DNA of 64,000 nt, taken from NCBI GenBank assembly GCA_910575275.1, contig CAJTEE010000001.1:682001-746000 (forward strand), in the 5' to 3' direction. Shown here piece after piece: positions 9,044 through 17,258 of this stretch; position 1 is the stretch's first letter; the number at the start of each line of letters is the position of its first letter. This stretch comes from Lachnospiraceae bacterium (GTDB lineage Bacteria > Bacillota > Clostridia > Lachnospirales > Lachnospiraceae). Under the pieces are notes generated by a model. It searched no databases and was not told the origin of the DNA. It was given only the letters and a program-made list of their open reading frames with translations. Made by a program: the position numbers and the translations under genes.

Positions 9044-9064
9044 AAAAGGCCGGCCGAACCGGCC
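9044..9064 (-). terminator. Short terminator after the cell-wall-binding protein gene
   Basis: On the minus strand GGCCGG (9064-9059) pairs with CCGGCC (9053-9048), followed by TTTT. It begins a few bases after the TAG stop at 9068. Confidence 0.5.
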
Positions 9065-9067
9065 GCT

Positions 9068-10102
9068 CTACTGCCTCGCAGGTGCCCCGTCCCAGGCCCC
9101 GTCTGCTCCGACAAAAAATCCATCCGGCGTCCGGGTATTGGAGAGCATCCGGCCGTTTTCTCCGCAATAATAGTTTTTTTGGTCCACTATAACCCATCTG
9201 TTTTCCAGGCGGTATCCGCCTTCGTCAAACCAATACCAAAAGCCTCCGATCCGTTCCCACTGGTTTTTCGGCCAGGTGCGGTCTGTCCTGCACCACCACC
9301 AGCCGGCACCATCCTTGATCCAGGTCCCCGCAGACGGTTGATTCACATGGCTGTCAGCCGAAATCGACAATGCCTCCTTTTCTGAAATATAACGGGGTTC
9401 CGACTCCTGCCAGCCCCCCTTGTCATTTTCATTCCGGACAGCCTGGACGCGGAAGCGGTACTCCCCTTCCTTTTTTAGAAGCGGAGAAAAATCATAGGTC
9501 GTATTGACAGTCGTAATCACGGAGGAGGTCAGCTCCTCCCCGTTGCAGACAAGCTGCAGCTCATACCGTTTGGCATAGTCGTTTCCATCCCAGCAGGCCA
9601 GACCGCTGACAGCCGCATCCCAGGCCAGGCTCTCCTCGTCGATATCCAGGTTGTACTCCTCGTCATCCTCATAGGAATGATCGCTCTCTCCAACCTCCGG
9701 AAGTGTGAGATAGATCGTCACTCTGGAGGAAGAACGGCTGACGCTTGTCACCACCCCGGAGTCCCTGTCCAGATAAATATCATCTTCCCCGAGCCCGGCT
9801 TTAAACATATACCCATCCTCGGCCAGTATGGCAATCTTAATTTTCGGCTTATCTTCCTCGCCCCAGCCGTCTTCCGGCTCGTTAATAATTGTAATTGCAT
9901 CCTCGGCCAGATAGCAGCCGTCCGTATCCAGCTCAATCTCAATGCTTTCCTCACTGTCCGTCTCTCCTACCGCAATCCTGGACTCCAGGAAAAACGAGAT
10001 CTCCTCTATTTTCTCCTTTGTATCGGCCAACGCCGCAAACGACGTCACCGCCGTCAGAATCAAAGCCCCCGCCAAAATGGCGCCTGTTTTCCTCAACCGC
10101 AT
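9068..10102 (-). CDS. Secreted protein with cell-wall-binding (glucan/choline-type) repeats
   Basis: 344 residues from ATG 10102 (AGGAG 8 nt upstream; a GTG two codons earlier is possible). Signal peptide RLRKTGAILAGALILTAVTSFAALA. A domain of unknown function covers roughly residues 30-150; an Fn3-like strand-rich stretch follows (YELQLVCNGEELTS; YRFRVQAVRNENDKGGW). The C-terminus has aromatic repeats (WIKDGAGWWWCRTDRTWPKN, GGFWYWFDEGGYR, YYCGENGRML) typical of CW_binding modules that hold proteins on the wall. An extracellular surface role is clear; the ligand is not. Confidence 0.85.
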   Translation of the reverse strand: MRLRKTGAILAGALILTAVTSFAALADTKEKIEEISFFLESRIAVGETDSEESIEIELDTDGCYLAEDAITIINEPEDGWGEEDKPKIKIAILAEDGYMFKAGLGEDDIYLDRDSGVVTSVSRSSSRVTIYLTLPEVGESDHSYEDDEEYNLDIDEESLAWDAAVSGLACWDGNDYAKRYELQLVCNGEELTSSVITTVNTTYDFSPLLKKEGEYRFRVQAVRNENDKGGWQESEPRYISEKEALSISADSHVNQPSAGTWIKDGAGWWWCRTDRTWPKNQWERIGGFWYWFDEGGYRLENRWVIVDQKNYYCGENGRMLSNTRTPDGFFVGADGAWDGAPARQ

Positions 10103-10310
10103 ATCCACCGCTCCTTTTCTGCTTTTTTGTCATAATAAGAGCATACCACAAATTTTTCCGGGCCGAAACCGCTATTTATCGGCAAAAGTTCGGCAAAGTC
10201 CAGGCAAAATACGGTCCTGTCCGCCGGCAGACGTTCCGGTTCACTCCGTTCACAGCAATATGCAAAAATCCATACTAAACTGCGAATGCGGTCAGAATAC
10301 ACGCCTTCGC

Positions 10311-10339
10311 TTGACAGGGCCTTTTGCAAACGATATAAT
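10311..10339 (+). promoter_or_regulatory. Perfect consensus promoter for the orphan gene at 10379
   Basis: TTGACA (10311-10316), 17-bp spacer, TATAAT (10334-10339): both hexamers match consensus exactly. Transcription would start about 10346, giving a leader near 33 nt. Confidence 0.85.
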
Positions 10340-10378
10340 TTTTTGCATAAATCTAAAACGGCATAGCAGGGAGGCTGT

Positions 10379-11008
10379 ATGGGATCACGGACATTTTTCG
10401 AACAGGCGCTTGCAAATTTCACCTTTGAGGCTGCCTGCGGCGGTGCAATCAGGCATCTGGCCGACAACGGCTATACGCTTCGTCAGATCATGGAAAGGCT
10501 TGATTATCCGGCTTCCCGTGAGCAGGTGCAGAACGTGCTCCTGGAGCATCTGCTTGCCGGCGGCATCCTTTTAAAAAACGAGCCGGATTTTGCCTGTGTG
10601 GGAGAAAAGCCGGATTTTATTCTTGAATATGGCCCCTTTGGGAAAACCAGCTTCCGTCTCAAAGCCCCTAAAGCGGCATCCTCAAAGCCCGCGTGGAGGG
10701 ACCTCCCGTATCTCCCCGATGTCCTGGGCCCCCTTCCTGCATTTCTTGAACAAAAGCTGTCCGAAAACGGGGTTTCCTTTTCCTATATGTCCTGTGATTT
10801 TGGGCTTCACAGGGATGATTGGCCCTCCGCCCTCACAGGGCTTGACGAACGGCAGCAGGATTATATAAATGGCATCCCCTGGGAGCCTGTCTGTATGTAC
10901 CACCGGCTGACTCCGCGCATGAGGGAAATCTTGACACAGCTTTATAAAGAAGGCGTTTACTCCGGCTCCTGCTTCTTTTTAAAAACAGGCGAAAAACTGA
11001 TTCTGTAA
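10379..11008 (+). CDS. Hypothetical protein, family not recognised
   Basis: 209 residues starting at ATG after GGGAGG. I do not recognise the family. The first 70 residues look like a winged-helix region (IRHLADNGYTLRQIMERLDY, then EQVQNVLLEHLLAGGILL). A Pro-rich middle follows, and the end (RMREILTQLYKEGVYSGSCF) may be a second small helical unit. No signal peptide or membrane span. It stands alone on the plus strand between minus-strand genes under a perfect consensus promoter, so it is probably well expressed. Confidence 0.7.
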   Translation: MGSRTFFEQALANFTFEAACGGAIRHLADNGYTLRQIMERLDYPASREQVQNVLLEHLLAGGILLKNEPDFACVGEKPDFILEYGPFGKTSFRLKAPKAASSKPAWRDLPYLPDVLGPLPAFLEQKLSENGVSFSYMSCDFGLHRDDWPSALTGLDERQQDYINGIPWEPVCMYHRLTPRMREILTQLYKEGVYSGSCFFLKTGEKLIL

Positions 11009-11075
11009 GTTTTTCGCCGCCGTTTCCTTTATCTTTTTTTAATTTATCCAACACAATTTAGACACAATTTACGCG

Positions 11076-11195
11076 TATAATACATGATGTGTTATCCGAA
11101 AGGATAACCTGCCTTTGTTTCAAGTGGTACACTTGAATACGCAAAGCTTTTTCATACTCATACCTGCCGGAAGCAATTCCGGCAGGTCCCCCTTT
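11076..11195 (+). ncRNA. Candidate structured small RNA, copy 1
   Basis: After a -10-like TATAAT (11076-11081) come three close hairpins. The first is GTTATCC-GAAA-GGATAAC (11091-11108). The second is TTCAAGTG-GTA-CACTTGAA (11119-11137). The third is CCTGCCGGAA-GCAA-TTCCGGCAGG (11163-11186), followed by TCCCCCTTT. Two loops are GNRA-type. The 24 bases 11143-11166 are identical to 19017-19040. The C-rich tail could pair with AAAGGGGG-type ribosome sites. No matching known RNA family comes to mind. Strand is inferred from the -10 and from copy 2; no clear U-tract terminator follows here. Confidence 0.6.
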
Positions 11196-11244
11196 CAGTT
11201 ATCTGTCTGCGTATAGGCTGTCTTTCCGCTTTACAAAGATTCTT

Positions 11245-11472
11245 TTACTCCACAATAAACCTTTGCAGAGAATCTAATTCCTCCCGGCCCGGATTTTCCA
11301 GACTCAGTGTGACCGGCTTGGACAGATCCAGACTATAGATGGCTAGGATCGATTTTGCATCGATGACATATTTCCCTGTTTTCATCACAGCTTCCCCCTG
11401 GAAACGGGAAACAATTTCCACAAAATCCTTGACATCGTTGATTGCCTTTAATTGAACTCTTATTTCCTGCAT
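11245..11472 (-). CDS. HPr-like protein lacking the phosphorylatable His (Crh-like)
   Basis: 75 residues of HPr fold. The C-terminal half shows the HPr regulatory signature (VIDAKSILAIYSLDLSKPV), keeping the Ser of the KSI motif that HPr kinase modifies. In the N-terminal half the catalytic His loop is replaced by INDVKDFVEIVSRF, with no His anywhere in the protein. It therefore cannot relay PTS phosphate but could act as a signal protein, like Bacillus Crh. It follows the GH32 gene by 3 nt with its own GAGGAGG, so it is part of the sugar operon. Confidence 0.85.
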   Translation of the reverse strand: MQEIRVQLKAINDVKDFVEIVSRFQGEAVMKTGKYVIDAKSILAIYSLDLSKPVTLSLENPGREELDSLQRFIVE

Positions 11473-11475
11473 ATG

Positions 11476-12822
11476 CTATTCCTCCTCGAATTCCTCTGTT
11501 TTCCGGTCCTCAAACGTATATAGCTTCAGCCTGCCCGTCGTCCCGGAACAAAGCTCTTGTCTCAGGCCATACACGGCGTTGCTGACGACATATTCACCGT
11601 CGTTTATATAAATCTCGATCAGATTCGGATCCACATAGATATCCAAACGGTTTCCCTCGCAGACTGCCGGCGTCTCAAACCGGACATCAAACTGTTTCTG
11701 CCCGGGGAACACCTTGGAGCGGTCCGTGCGGATACGGTCACCGTCTCTCCGGATCCGAAAGCCGCCTATCTCAAGCGTTTCCTGGTCCGCAAGTTCTATA
11801 CAAATGCGGTAACAGCCCTCCCTCGCCTCTGCCACGGAGGTGATTTCTTTCGAATACAGCCTTTTCACGTCGGGATGGACCCGAAAATAGATATGTCCGT
11901 TTTTTACCTCCACAACCCGCGGCAGGCAAAACATCCCGCGCCAGCCTCCCTCCACCGGCTTTGGCATCCTGAGCCATGCTATAACAACTCTGCGGCCATC
12001 TTGGTCTAACGTGCTCTGCGGAGCATAAAGGTCAAGGCCGTAATCGAAAAACTGCCAGGAGTCTGCAAGCTTCATCGCGCCGCTTTTCTCGTCAAAATCC
12101 GCCAGCATACATATGGCATGATTCTCCTCCGTCCCTCTGCCCTTCAGAAAGCCCATGGGAGAAATCAGTAGGACATTCCCGCCCTCTGTCTCGAAATAAT
12201 CCGGGCATTCCCACATCCAGCCGAAGCCCTTTGGCCCTGCGATCCGGTTCAGATAGCTCCAATCGGTCAGATTTTTGCTTTTGTAAAAAAGCAGGCTCCC
12301 GACTCCGGCCATATCCCGGCTCCCTAACACCATGTACCAGGCGTCCCGGCCGCGCCATACCTTTGGATCTCTCGTATGTGTAACATCCCCGATCTGCTTT
12401 TCCAAGACCGGCGGAATGACCACATGCTTTCCGTTTCTGTTATCAAACCGCATTCCGTCTTCGGAGGCAATCATCATCTGACAGGACTCGAATGCGTCGT
12501 CCAGACAGCTATGAATATCCTCTGGATCCGGTCGATGATAGTGAACGCCCGTATAATACAGGTATAATCGTCCTTCATGCTCCAGTGCGCTTCCTGAAAA
12601 ACAGCCGTTTTGATCCCCATATTTACTGGGGAACAGTACGATCCCCTTATGTTCCCAGTTTACCAGATCCCGGCTCACCGCATGCCCCCAGTGCATGGTC
12701 CCCCACCGCGGCTCATACGGGAAATGCTGATAAAACAAGTGATATTGCCCCTTGAAATAAATGAAGCCGTTCGGATCGTTGATCCAGTTTGCCGGTGCTT
12801 TTAAATGTCCTCTCTGTGTCAT
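11476..12822 (-). CDS. Glycoside hydrolase family 32 (sucrose-6-phosphate hydrolase / fructosidase)
   Basis: 448 residues. The three GH32 signatures are present: WINDPNGF near residue 14 (nucleophile Asp), RDPKVW near 154 (transition-state Asp) and ECPDYF near 206 (acid/base Glu). A C-terminal beta-sandwich follows. It hydrolyses terminal beta-fructose from sucrose, fructo-oligosaccharides or inulin. No signal peptide, so it acts inside on sugar brought in by the adjacent ABC importer, which also argues for unphosphorylated substrate. ATG 12822 was chosen; a TTG two codons earlier sits closer to GGGAG. Ends in TAG. Confidence 0.93.
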   Translation of the reverse strand: MTQRGHLKAPANWINDPNGFIYFKGQYHLFYQHFPYEPRWGTMHWGHAVSRDLVNWEHKGIVLFPSKYGDQNGCFSGSALEHEGRLYLYYTGVHYHRPDPEDIHSCLDDAFESCQMMIASEDGMRFDNRNGKHVVIPPVLEKQIGDVTHTRDPKVWRGRDAWYMVLGSRDMAGVGSLLFYKSKNLTDWSYLNRIAGPKGFGWMWECPDYFETEGGNVLLISPMGFLKGRGTEENHAICMLADFDEKSGAMKLADSWQFFDYGLDLYAPQSTLDQDGRRVVIAWLRMPKPVEGGWRGMFCLPRVVEVKNGHIYFRVHPDVKRLYSKEITSVAEAREGCYRICIELADQETLEIGGFRIRRDGDRIRTDRSKVFPGQKQFDVRFETPAVCEGNRLDIYVDPNLIEIYINDGEYVVSNAVYGLRQELCSGTTGRLKLYTFEDRKTEEFEEE

Positions 12823-12843
12823 GTACAACTTTGCTCCCTGTCT

Positions 12844-13941
12844 TTATTTTAGAATGCTTTCTTCTGTATCTTTATCAAAAAAGTGCATCTTAAGCGGAGA
12901 AAATACAAAATCAATGGCATCCCCGATCTGACTGATCTCGTATTTCGACACTCTCGCCACGGTCAGGCTGCCTCCGAACGTAAAGTATAGATTGTTCTCG
13001 TTCCCCATGACCTCCGTATTCTCCACAACGGCATGCTGCCTGTCTTTCTGATACAGTTCCATATTCTGCTCGTCAAGCTTTATATCTTCTCCGCGGATTC
13101 CCATAATCATCTCGCCCCGCCTGTCTCCCAGTCTCTCCAGCATGACATCCGGCATCGCAATCCGGCTTCCGTCGGCAAACTTCAGAAGATTATCTTCCAG
13201 GACAACCGGATAGAAATTCATCTGCGGCGAGCCGATAAAGCCTGCTACAAATTTGTTAACCGGATGCTCATAGAGTTCCATCGGCCTGCCCACCTGCTGC
13301 ATCACGCCCTCCTTCATGATGACGATGCGGTCCGCCATGGTCATCGCCTCCACCTGGTCATGAGTGACATAGATCGTTGTCGTCCCAAGCTCGCGGTGCA
13401 GCCTGCTGATCTCATTGCGCATGCTCACACGCAGCTTGGCATCCAAGTTGGACAAGGGCTCATCCATCAGAAATACCTTCTGGTTCTTTACAATCGCCCG
13501 TCCGAGCGCGACTCTCTGCCTCTGCCCTCCGGAAAGGTTTTTCGGCTTTCTGTAACGGAATTCCTCCAGCCCCAGGATCTTAACAGCCCAATCGACCTTC
13601 TTTTTGATCTCTCCGGCCGGCACCTTCATATTCATGAGTCCGTAGGCGATATTCTTCTCCACGGTCATATGGGGATACAGGGCATAGTTCTGGAATACCA
13701 TGGCAATCCCCCTGTCTCTCGGTGCTGTTTCGTTGACGCGCACGCCGTCTATGTAGAGGTCTCCCCCTGTGATGTCCTCAAAACCCGCAATCATACGAAG
13801 CGTCGTGGATTTCCCGCAGCCGGATGGGCCGACAAACGCGATAAACTCCTTTTCTTCAATCGAGAGTGTGAAATCTGTGACGGAATTTCTCTCGGCATTT
13901 TCATATTTCTTGTTGATATGTTTTAACTCTATAAAGCTCAT
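12844..13941 (-). CDS. Sugar ABC transporter ATP-binding protein (MsmK/UgpC/MalK family)
   Basis: 365 residues. The ATPase domain has GPSGCGKST, signature LSGGQRQRVALGRA and Walker B LMDEPLSNLDAKLR. The C-terminal extension after about residue 235 carries the OB-like regulatory domain of the MalK subgroup (MIMGIRGEDIKLD). It energises uptake through the two permeases just upstream. MsmK-type ATPases often serve several importers in one cell. Spacing to the permease gene is 4 nt. Confidence 0.94.
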   Translation of the reverse strand: MSFIELKHINKKYENAERNSVTDFTLSIEEKEFIAFVGPSGCGKSTTLRMIAGFEDITGGDLYIDGVRVNETAPRDRGIAMVFQNYALYPHMTVEKNIAYGLMNMKVPAGEIKKKVDWAVKILGLEEFRYRKPKNLSGGQRQRVALGRAIVKNQKVFLMDEPLSNLDAKLRVSMRNEISRLHRELGTTTIYVTHDQVEAMTMADRIVIMKEGVMQQVGRPMELYEHPVNKFVAGFIGSPQMNFYPVVLEDNLLKFADGSRIAMPDVMLERLGDRRGEMIMGIRGEDIKLDEQNMELYQKDRQHAVVENTEVMGNENNLYFTFGGSLTVARVSKYEISQIGDAIDFVFSPLKMHFFDKDTEESILK

Positions 13942-13945
13942 ACAT

Positions 13946-14797
13946 TTATCCTTCCTTTGAACCTGTTGATGTTACGCCTTCGACAATTTGTTTTGAAAAC
14001 AGCGAGTAAATGATAATGACCGGAATCGTCACCATCGTGATAACCGCAAGCGTCTGCCCCATGGTCGTATTGTCATTGGAGGTAATGGAATTTAAGCCGA
14101 TCTGTGCGGTCAGTAGGTCGCTTGAGGTAAACACAAGTGACGGCCACAGATAGTCATTCCACACATTTAAAAAGGTGAAAACGCTGACGGTCGCAACCAC
14201 CGTCTTCGACATCGGCAGCACCATGGTAAAGAAATATTTGACCGGACTGCAGAAATCAAGCTGGGCCGCCTCGTACACGTCATCCGGCAGGCTTATAAAG
14301 ACCTGGCGAAACAGAAAGATATTAAACGGATTCACGATCATCGGAAGAATATAACCGATCACCGTATTCAAAAGCCCCACCTTCGCAATCATCAGGAAAT
14401 GGATCGTGATGATCGTCTCCATGGGCACGATCTGGAGAAGCAGAATCAAAAGTACCCACCGCTCACGGAACGGAAACCGGATCTTTGCCAGCGCATAGCC
14501 CGCAAGGCCATTGACGACAATCCCGCACAGGATCAGGATCGCTGCATAGAAAAGCGTATTCAGCATATACCGCAGGAAATTTGTATTGGTCAGGATCGAG
14601 ATATAATTTTCAAAAAAGCCCCCTCCCGGAACCGGCGGGATAAACGCCGCAATCGTGTTCATGTCTGCTGTGATCGCCGCATCCGTCTTAAAAGAGTTCG
14701 CCAGCATCCAGACAACCGGAAACAGGAAAAACACAGATAACACAAGAAGAAGGATCGTCAGAATCCAGTCAAATCTTTTTTCACTTTTTGTCCGCAT
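13946..14797 (-). CDS. Sugar ABC transporter permease (MalG/UgpE type)
   Basis: 283 residues with a long cytosolic N-terminus, several membrane helices and the EAA loop (DVYEAAQLDFCSPVKYFFTMVLPMSKTVV). Pairs with the MalF-type permease, whose gene it overlaps by 17 nt. Start ATG follows AAGGAGG. C-terminus SKQIVEGVTSTGSKEG carries the IVEGVTxGAVK-like ending typical of MalG proteins. Confidence 0.94.
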   Translation of the reverse strand: MRTKSEKRFDWILTILLLVLSVFFLFPVVWMLANSFKTDAAITADMNTIAAFIPPVPGGGFFENYISILTNTNFLRYMLNTLFYAAILILCGIVVNGLAGYALAKIRFPFRERWVLLILLLQIVPMETIITIHFLMIAKVGLLNTVIGYILPMIVNPFNIFLFRQVFISLPDDVYEAAQLDFCSPVKYFFTMVLPMSKTVVATVSVFTFLNVWNDYLWPSLVFTSSDLLTAQIGLNSITSNDNTTMGQTLAVITMVTIPVIIIYSLFSKQIVEGVTSTGSKEG

Positions 14798-15671
14798 GCT
14801 TTTCCTCCTTATCCCTGGTCAGGATGGTCTGTATAATCGTAAGAATCATGACGAAGGCCGCGAACACGATCGCCATGGTCGAGGCAAGGCCGATCTCCCA
14901 GTTCACCGTACCTGTTTCATAAATGTTATAGACCATCGTATAAGTCGAATGTGACGGTCCGCCGCCTGTCATAACCATCGGCTGGACGATCATGCGGAAG
15001 GCCCCGATCGTCACGGTGATAAAGACAAATACGCAGAGCGGCTTTAACTCCGGCAGCGTGATGTCCTTAAATCTCTGCCATGCGCTTGCATGATCCATCT
15101 CGGCCGCCTCATAAAGGCCGGGATTGATAGCCTGCAGGCCGCCTAAAAAGATGATCATCTGATAACCCACGCCCTGCCATACGCTCATGACGGCGATAGA
15201 GGGAAGCGCCTGCTTCGCGCTATGGATAAAGGGCTGCGGAGTGATCCCGACATTCTTTAAAAGCGTGTTCAGGATTCCCTCTGGGCTGTAGATCTGCATC
15301 CAGAGCGTGGACACGACCGCCAGTGACATGACCACAGGCACAAAAAACGCAACCTTAAAATACTTTTTACAATGTGTCACCTTATTGATCAAAAGCGCCA
15401 GCCCGAGAGCGCCAAGCCCCTGACACGGCAGAATGATCAGCACAAATCCAACCGTATTAAAGAAGGACTGTACAAACAGCTCATCCTCGAAAATCTTAAA
15501 GTAGTTTCCCAGGCCTACAAAGCGCGTCAGATCCGGATTCAGCGCAAAATAGTCCGTAAAGCTGAACAAAAGCGTCAGGACCATAGGCACGAATAAAAAG
15601 ATCGTCAGCAGAACCAGCGCAGGTCCGAAAAACGTCATTCCCAGCAATGAATTTGATTTTTTTCTGTTCAT
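14781..15671 (-). CDS. Sugar ABC transporter permease (MalF/UgpA type)
   Basis: 296 residues, hydrophobic helices from residue 12 (MTFFGPALVLLTIFLFVPMV) and EAA loop (GLYEAAEMDHASAWQRFKDITLPEL). Its ATG overlaps the stop of the upstream binding-protein gene (ATGA), so translation was coupled to that gene. The premature stop in that gene may therefore reduce permease translation, unless ribosomes restart at an internal start downstream of it. Confidence 0.94.
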   Translation of the reverse strand: MNRKKSNSLLGMTFFGPALVLLTIFLFVPMVLTLLFSFTDYFALNPDLTRFVGLGNYFKIFEDELFVQSFFNTVGFVLIILPCQGLGALGLALLINKVTHCKKYFKVAFFVPVVMSLAVVSTLWMQIYSPEGILNTLLKNVGITPQPFIHSAKQALPSIAVMSVWQGVGYQMIIFLGGLQAINPGLYEAAEMDHASAWQRFKDITLPELKPLCVFVFITVTIGAFRMIVQPMVMTGGGPSHSTYTMVYNIYETGTVNWEIGLASTMAIVFAAFVMILTIIQTILTRDKEEKHADKK

Positions 15672-16993
15672 TTTCCCCTTGTATAGCGCTCTAATTTCGC
15701 GTTAATCCTTTCTACAGATTGATCCAAAATCTCCTTCGTGTCCTGCCCGCTTAAGGCGATTCCCTCAAGCGCCTGCTGGAAGGAGGTGCTCACCTGCGGA
15801 TAGACAGGCGTCTTGGGCCTCGGGTGTCCGTACTGGCGGAGCTGGTCGTAAAGTGCGCTGTAGTTGGCATCCGTCCGGAAGATGTCGATCTGATCAAACG
15901 CCTCGTAGGTAGACGGGAAGGTCTTTGAGAGCTCCCAGATCCGAATTCCGCTCTCTATGCCGCTCATCCACTTGACTAACTCCGTGGCCCCCTCGATGTT
16001 TTCCGTATCGGAGGAGGCGGCGTAGGCCTAGGAGCCGGTCGGTGTGTAGCGGCCGCCATCCCATTGATTGCTGACCACATACGGCGCGACGCCCAGCTCG
16101 ATATCCGGATAATTCTGATAGACCGTATTGACCTCCCACGCACCGTCAAATTTGAATGCCGCCCGGCCGCTCTCAAACAGATGCTCGATCGGGGCCTTGG
16201 CCATGTAGCCCTGATCCACGACTGTTTTAAAGAAGCCCATCGTCTCTGCCATCTGTTCCGAATTAAAGTTTCCCTCCGCCTGCAGGCCGTCCGCACTCAC
16301 CAGATCGCCCCCGTTGGACCAGACAAAGGGAGCGTAATAATAAATGCTCGCCTCACCCACCGGAAAGGTCATGTCCAACGGATAACCATCTTTTTCCGCC
16401 ATGAGCGGCTTCAGGCGCTCTAGGATCTCCAGAAATTCCGACCAGCTCCACGGATGCTCCGCATCCGGTACGTTGATTTTGGCCTCCTTAAGAATCTCCT
16501 TATTATAGTACAGGCCCACGCTCGATTCCATGACTCCCAGCGCATAGAGCGTATCGTTGTAGGTTCCCTGCTCCAGAATAGACTCCAGATATTCGCTTCT
16601 CTCGTCCTCTGTCAGCTCTGCGAGAGGCTGGATAATTCCGTTGGCCGCATAGGCTGCTATATTCGGCCCGTCTACCGTCAGTACATCGGGGAGCCCGCCC
16701 GCCATCACCGAGGCGTTTACCTTATCCGAGTAGCCGCCGCCGCTGTCGTTTCGCGGGACAAATTCAATGTCCGCAAAATATATTCCGTTATACACCTCAT
16801 TGAAACGTTCGACGGACTGTCTGTAGGCCTCGCCTTCTTCTGTGTCCTCGATCGTGTGGACCCATAAGGACAGATATTGCTCACCGGCATCGTATCCTGG
16901 CACATCGCCGGGCAATGCCTGTTTTTTGTGGCAGCCGGTCAGACAGCCTGCGGCAAGAAATGCCGCTACGATTCCCACACCCGTTCTTTTCAT
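15668..16993 (-). pseudogene. Sugar ABC transporter substrate-binding lipoprotein, interrupted by one TAG
   Basis: From ATG 16993 (GAGGAGG upstream) a lipoprotein signal (lipobox LTGC) leads into a normal SBP_bac_1 sugar-binding protein of about 441 codons. One in-frame TAG at 16028-16030 interrupts it: the text reads ...YTPTGS, stop, AYAASSDTENIEGA. The family normally has a Trp there (G-S-W-A-Y), so TGG to TAG is the simplest explanation. The 120 codons downstream are intact and in frame. Either a recent nonsense mutation or a base-call error. If real, the importer has lost its receptor unless another binding protein substitutes. Confidence 0.88.
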
Positions 16994-17038
16994 TGGTTCC
17001 CTCCTCATTTTTCTTTTTATATTCGCTTTTTATTTCGT

Positions 17039-17062
17039 GTAACCGGTAAAGTAACCGGTTAT
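17039..17062. promoter_or_regulatory. Operator doublet 1 for the LacI regulator
   Basis: TAACCGGTAA and TAACCGGTTA repeat with a 12-bp period. The site lies just downstream of the -10 of the sugar operon promoter, overlapping the expected start of transcription, a repression position. Confidence 0.75.
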
Positions 17063-17073
17063 TTTACAAGCTA

Positions 17074-17102
17074 AGACTACCACCTTTTTACGAGTGCGTC
17101 AA
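17074..17102 (-). promoter_or_regulatory. Promoter of the sugar/fructan operon
   Basis: Minus-strand -35 TTGACG (17097-17102), 17-bp spacer ending TGG, -10 TAGTCT (17074-17079), giving an extended -10. It drives binding protein, permeases, ATPase, GH32 and HPr-like protein. Confidence 0.65.
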
Positions 17103-17164
17103 CATCAAATTCTCTTTTCAGCATAAATCACAATCTGCCGTCCTCTTTTTTGTGCAGTCTGTAC

Positions 17165-17188
17165 ATAACCGGTTACGTAACCAGTTAT
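17165..17188. promoter_or_regulatory. Operator doublet 2 for the LacI regulator
   Basis: TAACCGGTTA-CG-TAACCAGTTA, the same doublet with 12-bp period as at 17039-17062, centred about 126 bp away. It lies just upstream of the regulator's own -35, so the pair could allow DNA looping. Confidence 0.75.
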
Positions 17189-17195
17189 TTTCTCA

Positions 17196-17224
17196 TTGTT
17201 TTCCTCTCGGAATTCTGCTATAAT
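17196..17224 (+). promoter_or_regulatory. Promoter of the LacI regulator gene
   Basis: TTGTTT (17196-17201), 17-bp spacer, TATAAT (17219-17224). The predicted start is about 30 bp before the ATG. Confidence 0.7.
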
Positions 17225-17258
17225 AAAACAGAATTTTACCGAAAGCAGGAGGCCGCCA

